Positions 1 through 7,097 of a DNA stretch of 7,106 bases are shown here, one piece after another (positions within the stretch are counted from its first letter, which is position 1; each line of letters opens with the position of its first letter). Below the pieces are notes generated by a model. That model saw only the letters and a program-made list of their open reading frames with translations, was not told where the DNA came from and did no database searches. The DNA is from Balneolales bacterium (GTDB lineage Bacteria; Bacteroidota; Rhodothermia; Balneolales; Natronogracilivirgulaceae), in NCBI GenBank assembly GCA_007116685.1, contig SKIC01000210.1, positions 1-7,106 of the forward strand. Direction: 5' to 3'. The position numbers were made by a program, and so were the translations under genes.

Positions 1-254
1 CCAAATATTTCAGGCGCATCTTCCACGGAGCGCTCATAATCGTGAAAAAGTGGTTTGCCATCCCAGTCTTTTAGAGATATCCCTACGTGTCCCTGACGGC
101 TCATCCAACTCAAGAAAGCCCCGGCAAGTGCGGTTTCAGTCTGATGGTGGTTGGCTTTTCCTGCGAGGAACTTAGCAGTATGCACATCAATATCAGCCAA
201 TATGCCAAGTGCTTTTAATTCCTGTAAATCCTGAAGTAGTTTTTCCAGTTTCAT
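1..254 (-). CDS. recD: Exonuclease V (RecBCD) alpha subunit RecD, N-terminal fragment (cut by window edge)
   Basis: This is the start of the 5'-3' superfamily 1B helicase subunit of RecBCD, the fast motor that tracks on the 5'-ended strand. I translated 84 codons from the ATG at 254; the rest lies outside the window, so none of the helicase motifs are visible. The protein starts MKLEKLLQDLQEL and contains TALAGAFLSW followed by RQGHVGISL. As I recall it, E. coli RecD has the same layout: MKLQKQLL, then LAAALLS and GEGHVCLPL. In the family this N-terminal domain docks on RecC. The start overlaps the recB stop as ATGA and is preceded by GAGGT at 261-265 with a 6-base spacer, which fixes the start codon. 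Identity rests on the N-terminal match plus the position directly after recB. The full family length is about 600 residues, so roughly one seventh is seen. An intact downstream helicase is assumed, not observed. Confidence 0.9.
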   Translation of the reverse strand, partial: MKLEKLLQDLQELKALGILADIDVHTAKFLAGKANHHQTETALAGAFLSWMSRQGHVGISLKDWDGKPLFHDYERSVEDAPEIF

Positions 255-3200
255 CGCAAGACCTCATCCATAGTTACAATTCGGTTTTTATCGGGCTTGG
301 TCAGAAAAATACCCGCTTGATTCTCCTCGTTAATACCTCGCAAATACAAGTATATGACGCCACCAAAATGTTGCTCGTATTCATAATTTGGCAGGCGCTT
401 TTCCAAATAGCGATGCAAAGCCAAAGTGTATAAATGATATTGCACGTCGTAGTTATTACTACTCATGGCTTTTTCCAAATTCTGCGGCAAATAATCGATG
501 ATTTCTGAGCCCAGATAATTACTTTTGTAATCCAAAATGTAATATTGGTCATTATGCCGGAAAACGAGATCAATCAATCCCTTTAGATAGATTTTTGAGT
601 TTTCCTCATTGGTTTCTTCGGATTTTTCGCCCTGAATGATGTCCACAATTTGCTTCAACTCAAAAGCACCGGCACTTATATAAAACTCCATCTCCCGAAG
701 CGTATCTTTCAAACTGAGATTTGAGAGCTTCAAATCCGTATCCGGGATGATTCTCTTCGCTATAGTTCGTTCAACCATTTGGAGGGTAATCTCCGACAAC
801 TCCTCTCCTTCAAAGCCATATTTAACCATGCCTTTTTGAATAAGATTGGGAAGTTCTGAACTATCCGAAAAATCCAGATTCTCGAAGATATCGTGCCAAA
901 AATTTCCGGTTCGGGCACCCTTTGGAAATTCAAAAATATTAGTAACCGCCTTACGATTTTTTTCTTCGAAAATATTATCCTCCGCATCCTCGTCTTCCTC
1001 GTCTTCCCGAGGGTTTGTATCCAGAGAAGCCAGAGCTTTCATATTTCGGGTTAGGCCACTGTAACTGCTTAATAGCCACTTGGCTTTGAGTTTTTTATCC
1101 TCCGGAAATTCTCTTGCGGCTTTACCTAATGGCTTAGTTTGAGATTCTTCCTCAGTGGGCAAAGTGTCTACCCACACCCTTTCAGCGCGATAGGCTCTAC
1201 AATTTGGTGATGATTTGCCCCAATCTTCAAGATTTTGGGCAAACTCTTTGTAAGACACATTTTGATTATCATCGAAACCGAAAAGCCAGTGAACGGGTGT
1301 CCATATCGTTTTTACTGTTTTTCTATTAGAGTAAGCGTAGTTATGAAAATGAACAAAACAATGTTTTTTTGCTCTGGTTACGGCTACGTAAAACAACCTT
1401 AGCTTTTCTGCAATAGTTTGATTTTTAACGCTGAGTTCGTGTTCCGGCTTATAACCACTAACATCCAGCTTTTTTCTCGGGGGATTTTCAGAGGTATCTA
1501 TATATTCATAAGGCAAATACGTATCTACTGTGCTGGTTGAGGCAAAAGGCACAAAAACTACAGGAAACTGCAATCCCTTACTATTGTGGATGGTCATGAT
1601 TTTCACCAAATCCTCATCGCTTTCCAAAAGCATTTTATCGGCTTCGGAGTCTTCGGTAGCGGCTTCATCATTGCGTAAGCGCATAAATCTATCGTACAGA
1701 AACTGAGGACTAAAACCACCGCTTCTTCTCTCTTCTTCTAACAACTCTGTAAGTTGATAATAATTCGTGAGTTTTCGTTCTCCATCGGGATAGGAAGACA
1801 ATCGTTTCAAGATATCCTCCTGCTTGAAGTAGCGAGTCATCATGACCATGAAGCCCTGCTTTTCCCAAAGTTCACGCCATTCCGAAAAATGCTCGGCCCA
1901 ATGAGTCCATTGCATCTCGTCATCCAAAAATTTTCGCACTTTTGCAGCCGACCAATTATAAATGCCGCTTCCAAATAAGGTTGCCAAAGCAGAGGTGTCT
2001 TTGGGATTCAACATGGCGTTCATCACAAATCGCATTTCCTCAGCCTCTTGAGATTTGAATACGGATTCCTGCGTGATGGTAACGGATTTGATGCCGTAAT
2101 TCAGTAAATCTCGCTTCATTCGGGATGCTTGCACATGCGTATAGACCAAAACAGCAATATCACCGGCAGTATATTCGCCATCAGGAAGTTGAAATTCAGG
2201 ATATTCCCCGGGATTCAGAATTTTATAAATATCGCCGGCGGTGTATCTGGAAATATTAGCTGTCGATTGATTCTTATTTTCAGGGATATCGGGAGCGATA
2301 GAAAGATGAAATCGTGGAATTATTTCCTCGGATTTTTTGTGTGCCTCACTCTTAAAAAAGACAGGTGCTTCGGTTCTAAATGGCCTTTCCGCCGGAAAAG
2401 AGAACAGTTCATTCACAGCTTCCACCAATTCAGACTCAGAACGATAATTAGTAGCCAAAGTAAAACGGCGGTTTTCCTTTACTGAATCAGCCGCGGTATG
2501 ATATGTGGTGATATCAGCGCCTCTGAATCCATAAATAGCCTGTTTGGGATCACCAATCAGATAGAGACAATGCGTTGGAGAATCCGCAAAAAGCGTCGAA
2601 AACATACTCCATTGCACAGGATCGGTATCCTGAAATTCATCAATAAGTGCCGCTTTAAACTTCTTCCCCAAATCCTCATGAAGTGTATCACTATGAATTA
2701 AGGCCTGTTCTGCCTCCGTTAGCATATCATCATAGGAATACAGATTCTGACTGGCTTTTATTTTTTCGAATCTATTCCGGGTATCTTTGAGAAACTGAGT
2801 CTGAACAATATGCTTGAAATCCCTCCCCTGTGCTTTCATTTCGTGAATTAAATCACAAAACTTGCTGAAGAACTCCTGCAATTCAGGCGTCTGCTTTTTG
2901 GGGCTGACCATTTTATCAGCATCCTCGAAAAAATCTTTTTTCTGAATGTCGCCAGCTATATTCAGATCATTATTTAAGAAGGTTTTAATAACCTTTGTGC
3001 GGGAATCAGAGTAAGCACCTTTACTGCGATATTCTGATTCAAGTTTTTCATCGAACATCGCCTCCAATTCCTTTTTCTCGGAATTCCAGCGGCCAACTTG
3101 TCGCTTAATATCCAAATAGGAATACCGATCGATCTCGAATAGTGGTATTTGCTTGGAAATTTGTCCTTTAAATTGATTAAAGAATTTGCTATCCAAATAT

Positions 3201-3748
3201 AGACTCTGAGCCAAACGTGCAGACTCCGATTCTTCGGCCTCCTCATACCACTTTCTTTGGGTATCAGCCATAGCATCCCGTACCCAGCCGGATACATCTT
3301 TACTAAACTCCATTTCTAATTCAGAACCACTTGAAAAAGCATATTCCTGCAATACCGAACGGGCAAAACTGTGTATGGTTGAGATATTGGACTGATCAAA
3401 ATTCTGAATAGCCGTTTGCAAATGCTCCAATGCGCCTTCTTCTATTTCGCCATTCCGAAATTTTTCCCACATAGATTTGAGGAAAAAATCCTCAGGTGGC
3501 ACTTCGCTGAACAGGGTTTTTCGGGTTTCCTCCATTCGTGCTCGAATACGACTACGCAATTCTTTGGTAGCGGCTTCGGTAAATGTTACCACCAAAATCT
3601 CATCCGGACTGTGCCCCTTTTCAATTACCAAGCGGACAAACAGCGCCTCAATATTATAGGTTTTCCCCGTTCCTGCGCTGGCTTCCACCAAGTTCACTCC
3701 ATCTAAAGGGGCGCTATCAATGTTGAATGCCTTAGATTGCTGACTCAT
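251..3748 (-). CDS. recB: Exonuclease V (RecBCD) beta subunit RecB: 3'-5' helicase and nuclease
   Basis: RecB is the slower 3'-5' superfamily 1A motor, and its C-terminal domain is the only active nuclease of the RecBCD complex. The 1165 residues compare with about 1180 in E. coli. Helicase motifs appear in order: Walker A ASAGTGKT (23-30), motif Ia VVTFTEAATKEL (53-64), motif II LIDEFQDTDP (368-377), motif III GDPKQAIYGFRGAD (399-412), motif IV NYRS (434-437), motif V TIHNSKGLQFP (719-729) and motif VI YVAVTRAK (787-794). An acidic linker (914-929) leads to the nuclease domain. There, GARTGNFWH (H952), the MEFY segment (1020-1023), GLIDLVFRH (D1060), LDYKS (D1073, K1075) and QYHLY (1103-1107) match the catalytic set of E. 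coli RecB (H956, D1067, D1080, K1082). Nothing catalytic is missing. The C-terminus is about a dozen residues shorter than in E. coli. The start is set by GGAGG seven bases upstream and by the overlap with recC. Confidence 0.98.
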   Translation of the reverse strand: MSQQSKAFNIDSAPLDGVNLVEASAGTGKTYNIEALFVRLVIEKGHSPDEILVVTFTEAATKELRSRIRARMEETRKTLFSEVPPEDFFLKSMWEKFRNGEIEEGALEHLQTAIQNFDQSNISTIHSFARSVLQEYAFSSGSELEMEFSKDVSGWVRDAMADTQRKWYEEAEESESARLAQSLYLDSKFFNQFKGQISKQIPLFEIDRYSYLDIKRQVGRWNSEKKELEAMFDEKLESEYRSKGAYSDSRTKVIKTFLNNDLNIAGDIQKKDFFEDADKMVSPKKQTPELQEFFSKFCDLIHEMKAQGRDFKHIVQTQFLKDTRNRFEKIKASQNLYSYDDMLTEAEQALIHSDTLHEDLGKKFKAALIDEFQDTDPVQWSMFSTLFADSPTHCLYLIGDPKQAIYGFRGADITTYHTAADSVKENRRFTLATNYRSESELVEAVNELFSFPAERPFRTEAPVFFKSEAHKKSEEIIPRFHLSIAPDIPENKNQSTANISRYTAGDIYKILNPGEYPEFQLPDGEYTAGDIAVLVYTHVQASRMKRDLLNYGIKSVTITQESVFKSQEAEEMRFVMNAMLNPKDTSALATLFGSGIYNWSAAKVRKFLDDEMQWTHWAEHFSEWRELWEKQGFMVMMTRYFKQEDILKRLSSYPDGERKLTNYYQLTELLEEERRSGGFSPQFLYDRFMRLRNDEAATEDSEADKMLLESDEDLVKIMTIHNSKGLQFPVVFVPFASTSTVDTYLPYEYIDTSENPPRKKLDVSGYKPEHELSVKNQTIAEKLRLFYVAVTRAKKHCFVHFHNYAYSNRKTVKTIWTPVHWLFGFDDNQNVSYKEFAQNLEDWGKSSPNCRAYRAERVWVDTLPTEEESQTKPLGKAAREFPEDKKLKAKWLLSSYSGLTRNMKALASLDTNPREDEEDEDAEDNIFEEKNRKAVTNIFEFPKGARTGNFWHDIFENLDFSDSSELPNLIQKGMVKYGFEGEELSEITLQMVERTIAKRIIPDTDLKLSNLSLKDTLREMEFYISAGAFELKQIVDIIQGEKSEETNEENSKIYLKGLIDLVFRHNDQYYILDYKSNYLGSEIIDYLPQNLEKAMSSNNYDVQYHLYTLALHRYLEKRLPNYEYEQHFGGVIYLYLRGINEENQAGIFLTKPDKNRIVTMDEVLR
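261..265 (-). promoter_or_regulatory. Shine-Dalgarno sequence for recD
   Basis: The minus strand reads GATGAGGTCTTGCGATG. GAGGT lies six bases before the recD ATG and within the final codons of recB. It supports the chosen recD start and translational coupling to recB. Confidence 0.75.
987..1004 (-). repeat. 9-base tandem duplication encoding the acidic linker of RecB
   Basis: Two exact copies of the nonamer GAAGACGAG (minus strand) lie side by side, at 1004-996 and 995-987 to within one base of phase. They encode EDEEDE (RecB residues about 915-920) within a longer acidic run continuing to about residue 929. The run lies in the tether that joins the helicase part of RecB to its nuclease domain. 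The length is in frame, so the gene is not disrupted. Confidence 0.8.
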
Positions 3749-6700
3749 AGTTTTTCCTCCAAAATGTGTTCCTGCGCCGGAAGTGTGGTTTTATAACATA
3801 ATTCTGCAAAGTCATCATCGAAGGATATTTCGTTATCTCCAAGAGCATAAATGGTGTACATATCTTCACTTTCAGAAGTAAAACCACCAAATCTACTTTC
3901 TGCATAAAACATATTTGAGGCTTTATCTAAGGCTCTTTCGGAGTCCTTATTTTTCTGGTAATCTTCTGCAAAAGCCTTCATTGAATCCGGAAATAATGGC
4001 AAGAATCGAGATTGCGCTGCAAGATAAACCTCTATCAATTCGGCAAGGATTTTTTCGGGATTTTCAGGCTTCTTAAAAGTGATTTTTTTTAGCGAGTCTT
4101 TTTCTATTCTCCATACTTCAAAATCTATGTTATTGTGCTCCGTCATTTGAACGAGCAAAAACTGAATCCAGATTGGTAATAGATCTCTGGCTTTGTAAGA
4201 AGAAGGACGTATATCTAATATTTTATGCCCATTTATGATTTCAACTTCTCCTTCAATCAGACATTTCTCATCATTACTAAGGGTGATTTCTGCGGATAAC
4301 ACTTCCGTTTTTTTCTTATGGGATGGATCCCTATCCATTACACGAATAAAAGCCTCAATTTCCTCTCTATAACCGGCTAAAATGGAACTTCCTTTACTTC
4401 CGGGAGGTAAACTGCCTCTGGCTAAAATCTTGTCGCAGAGTTGATCAAGATTTTTACCCGCTGTACAAGCATCCAGCAATTCAGACCGAATGGCGTATCT
4501 CTGCAAGCCATCAGGTTCTTCTAATTCATTGTCTTTGGATAACAACTCATCCTCATCAAGTTTGATGTTGTACTCCTGTTTTAGCATCTGCTCGATGGGC
4601 TTCTTCCAAAATCTTTGCAGGGAGACCAGAGAAAGTTTCATTTCTTGCTCTTCCGAAAATCCAGCTAATTCCTCCACAAATGGAGTTTGAAGCTTGGATT
4701 TTTCCCGAAATGTTTGTGCAGCGACTTCGGAAAGTGAGTCGTAGGTAAACAAATGCTCTTTGTTAAAATACCGCTCACTGAATGACTGAATACCGTGCTC
4801 AATACATTGATATGCTGATTTAGAAACTCCGGAAAGTTCATCAAGCACATTCATGGCATCCGAAACCAAAATGGAAGGCGGAATGGCTTCATTAGAACGC
4901 TGGCTCTGTCCGATATAGGAAATATACAGCGTGTCAGCAGGCATATTCAGATACTGCAAAAACAATAAACGGTCTGAATTTCTCCGGTTTCTATCTCCCT
5001 TCTGCTCGTATTTCTGGATTAAATCGAAAGAAGGATGCGTTTGCCGAGCCGGGATTTCGCCTTCATTCATCCCCAATAAACAAACTATTTTGAAAGGCAA
5101 ATTGCGCAGCGGAACCATGGGCGCAAATGTAACTACTCCGGCAGAGAGCGCTCTTCCACTATCGCTTTTGTCCAAATGAGAAGTAATCCACGATGCGATA
5201 ACGGACAAACTTACATCTTCGCTAATCAGATTCGATTCCTGATATTTTTCCAGTTCGAAAAACAGCGATTGCATTTCGTAAAAACCACGGGCAAATCCAC
5301 CTTGATTTGAAAACAATGCTTCCAATTTAGCTGATAAAATTACGGCCCATTCCACCGGCTTTTTTTCCTGATTTCCCAGTTCATTTAATTCAAACAAATT
5401 CTCGAGGAAAGTCAGCCATTTACCCAACAATTCTTTGTCAGAAGCGCTGTCAATATCATCATACGGCAAAATTCCGAACGGCAAGGTTTCGCCTTCACGC
5501 ATCATGGAACCCAAAATCAATCTGTCGATTGCAAAACGCCAGGTATTATGGTCTGATGGAGGCAAATCCAGAGCCTCTTTGTGTGCCGCATGAATTCCCC
5601 AACGAATTTCGGTTTCTTTAGCCCAATAGATGAGTTTACTGATATCATCCGAAGACAGTCCAAAGCGTTCACGAACGGCCGGTATTTCCAGAAAAGCCAT
5701 GATTTCCGGAGCCTTAAATCTACCCTGACTCAAAGCAATCATTTGTTGGAATCCGTCTGTAACCTGCTTGTATTCGGTACTGGAAGAAGCATAGTAGCTG
5801 TAGGGAATTTGCTGACCGTTTTTATCTTTTTGGTCAAACACACTTCTAACAAATGGCTCGTAGGCTGACGGATTTGTGCTCGCAACCAATACTTCGCCGG
5901 GTGTAATTTCTGAGTTTGCAAAAATATCCAACAAAGAATCATGCAAAACTTCCACTTCTCTTCGCTTGCTATGGCAGGAATGAACTTGAATGCTGCTACA
6001 CGATTTTTGAGGAAATGGCTCCTTCTCTCCTTTAAAAATTGATTTTTGAAAACTGTGTAATGAACTATGTTTCTCAGTTTTAAGAGTCGGTAAGTTTTCT
6101 ATTTTTATTTCTGTGCCGGTTTCTATTGCCAATTTTTCAAGGATTTCGGCTTGTGCTTTATCCTCTTGTAAATATGGTTCAAATAGATTGTGGGTCTGCT
6201 CTGTCAATTGGTGCTGATACCAAACTATCGGAATATGCTTTCCTATCAAACACAAGACTTTGAGCACAGCAGGTGGCATGGCACCCGGCATAAACAGTAC
6301 TAATTCTTCCATCTCCGGAATGGGATGTTTTTCTTCTAAAACAGAGGTCAAATCTGCAATTCCATCTGATAAAACCGGTAATTGGGGATATTTGGATCGG
6401 ATATGTCGCCATAAAGCCATTTGCCAGACTGCATCCGAATCATTTTCCAGAGCTTTGGGAATTTTGCCATTATCCCATTCCTGCAACCAATCGGCTCGGT
6501 ATAAAATGTATTGCTCCATCACATCCGCAGTCTGCCTGGCCAACTGCCAGCGTCTCCATTTCGCATCGCCTTTCAGGCTGATGTAATCCCTGATGACTTC
6601 AAATTCATCCTCTTCTGAGAGTTCACGAAACGCTTCAAAAATCAGCCAGGTCAAAAGTGATTTATCCAGAGAAAGTTCATCTTGATTTTCAGGCGCAACG

Positions 6701-6924
6701 CTTTCTATTAATCGCTTTAAAAACTGAACAGGAAGTTGGTATCTGATATTTGCACTGATGCTGTTTACATCTGCCATAGCCAGATTCAGCCAGGTGGCCA
6801 CATCCATATTTTGAACAATCACCCAATCCTGAGCAAAGGGATCAGTATTTTTTTGGTGACCTTTATGCTTTTTGAAAGCGTCTCGTAATTGGCTTGTATC
6901 TGATGAACGGTAGATTTCGAGCAT
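3745..6924 (-). CDS. recC: Exonuclease V (RecBCD) gamma subunit RecC: scaffold and Chi-recognition subunit
   Basis: RecC is the non-enzymatic core of RecBCD. It holds RecB and RecD, splits the strands at the DNA end and, in E. coli, reads Chi in the 3' strand. The 1059 residues compare with 1122 in E. coli. Recognisable blocks are the N-terminus MLEIYRSS, HSCHSKRREVEVLHD (315-329), RWGI (441-444), TWRF (461-464), MVPLRNLPFKIVCLLGMNEG (603-622), GDRNRRNSDRLLFL (643-656), LYISYIGQS (666-674) and LQRFWKKP (769-776). There is no Walker A motif, as expected for a degenerate helicase fold. Around 889-909 lies the vestigial nuclease domain, with GEVE and ILDIRPS where RecB has GLID and ILDYKS. The ATG at 6924 is the only candidate start: an in-frame TAA lies six codons upstream, and the first residues align without gaps to E. 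coli RecC. No Shine-Dalgarno precedes it. It is the first gene of the operon, and its stop overlaps the recB start. Confidence 0.97.
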   Translation of the reverse strand: MLEIYRSSDTSQLRDAFKKHKGHQKNTDPFAQDWVIVQNMDVATWLNLAMADVNSISANIRYQLPVQFLKRLIESVAPENQDELSLDKSLLTWLIFEAFRELSEEDEFEVIRDYISLKGDAKWRRWQLARQTADVMEQYILYRADWLQEWDNGKIPKALENDSDAVWQMALWRHIRSKYPQLPVLSDGIADLTSVLEEKHPIPEMEELVLFMPGAMPPAVLKVLCLIGKHIPIVWYQHQLTEQTHNLFEPYLQEDKAQAEILEKLAIETGTEIKIENLPTLKTEKHSSLHSFQKSIFKGEKEPFPQKSCSSIQVHSCHSKRREVEVLHDSLLDIFANSEITPGEVLVASTNPSAYEPFVRSVFDQKDKNGQQIPYSYYASSSTEYKQVTDGFQQMIALSQGRFKAPEIMAFLEIPAVRERFGLSSDDISKLIYWAKETEIRWGIHAAHKEALDLPPSDHNTWRFAIDRLILGSMMREGETLPFGILPYDDIDSASDKELLGKWLTFLENLFELNELGNQEKKPVEWAVILSAKLEALFSNQGGFARGFYEMQSLFFELEKYQESNLISEDVSLSVIASWITSHLDKSDSGRALSAGVVTFAPMVPLRNLPFKIVCLLGMNEGEIPARQTHPSFDLIQKYEQKGDRNRRNSDRLLFLQYLNMPADTLYISYIGQSQRSNEAIPPSILVSDAMNVLDELSGVSKSAYQCIEHGIQSFSERYFNKEHLFTYDSLSEVAAQTFREKSKLQTPFVEELAGFSEEQEMKLSLVSLQRFWKKPIEQMLKQEYNIKLDEDELLSKDNELEEPDGLQRYAIRSELLDACTAGKNLDQLCDKILARGSLPPGSKGSSILAGYREEIEAFIRVMDRDPSHKKKTEVLSAEITLSNDEKCLIEGEVEIINGHKILDIRPSSYKARDLLPIWIQFLLVQMTEHNNIDFEVWRIEKDSLKKITFKKPENPEKILAELIEVYLAAQSRFLPLFPDSMKAFAEDYQKNKDSERALDKASNMFYAESRFGGFTSESEDMYTIYALGDNEISFDDDFAELCYKTTLPAQEHILEEKL
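3756..3760 (-). promoter_or_regulatory. Shine-Dalgarno sequence for recB
   Basis: On the minus strand the sequence reads GGAGGAAAAACTATG. The full GGAGG core sits seven bases before the recB ATG and inside the last codons of recC. It confirms the recB start and is the strongest ribosome binding site in the window. Together with the ATGA overlap it points to coupled or re-initiated translation. Confidence 0.85.
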
Positions 6925-6962
6925 GGTGATTTTTGGGAGTTAAATTACGCTTTTGACCTCCC

Positions 6963-7013
6963 CAAAACCCCACCTCTGCCTATCGGCAGACAGGGCCAAT
7001 GGAGGGGGCTTTG
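6963..7013. repeat. C/G-rich nested palindrome upstream of recC, REP- or MITE-like
   Basis: Inner hairpin: TCTGCC (6975-6980), loop TATC, GGCAGA (6985-6990), a perfect 6-base stem. Outer arms: CAAAACCCCACC (6963-6974) pairs with GGAGGGGGCTTTG (7001-7013) with one A-C mismatch and one bulge. The ten bases 6991-7000 are left unpaired on one side. The composition is sharply different from the AT-rich bases on both sides. It looks like a dispersed intergenic palindrome of the sort found in many copies in Bacteroidota-like genomes; that assignment is from memory and only one copy is present here. It is a poor fit to an intrinsic terminator, because no T-run follows the outer stem directly on either strand. 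It lies 38 bases before the recC start codon, so it would fall in the recC leader or promoter region. Confidence 0.65.
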
Positions 7014-7058
7014 AAGAGAGATTTTATTAAAAACTTGTGCAAAATATGACACTGTTGA

Positions 7059-7097
7059 AATCAGATTAAGATTTGTGAGAGATGTTATCATCTGATT
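7059..7097. repeat. AT-rich 8-base inverted repeat near the window edge
   Basis: AATCAGAT (7059-7066) and ATCTGATT (7090-7097) are exact reverse complements separated by 23 bases. A smaller GATG-TTAT-CATC hairpin (7081-7092) overlaps the second arm. The repeat could be an operator, part of a terminator for a gene beyond the window, or chance in AT-rich DNA. No run of T follows that would make it a convincing terminator. Confidence 0.35.

Noticed and set aside
143..150. GATGGTGG on the plus strand, one base from E. coli Chi and matching the Haemophilus GNTGGTGG form
   Set aside because: A seven-base constraint is expected about once on the two strands of a window this size, and it lies inside recD coding sequence. 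With the RecC tunnel changed, there is no reason to assume this motif is the local Chi.
2129..2485. Plus-strand open frames opposite recB and recC, the longest about 118 codons here
   Set aside because: All lie antisense to strongly conserved recB or recC coding sequence. They have no recognisable motifs and are what reverse-strand reading of a long real gene produces.
251..3748. Phage or plasmid anti-RecBCD or other defence-island content nearby
   Set aside because: All coding space is accounted for by recC, recB and the start of recD. No additional genes fit in the window.
3745..6924. AddB-type subunit instead of RecC
   Set aside because: There is no Walker A motif or iron-sulfur cysteine pattern. 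The gene is followed by recB and recD, and the conserved blocks match RecC closely, including the gap-free N-terminus.
6963..7013. Palindrome as a factor-independent terminator
   Set aside because: No run of T directly follows the outer arm on either strand, and the stem is interrupted by a one-sided 10-base bulge.
7039..7046. TATTTTGC on the minus strand as a Bacteroidota-type -7 promoter box for recC
   Set aside because: It is one base short of the TAnnTTTG consensus, and no TTG-type box lies at the expected distance upstream. The TAATTTAA nearer to recC is equally weak and badly spaced. I cannot support either.
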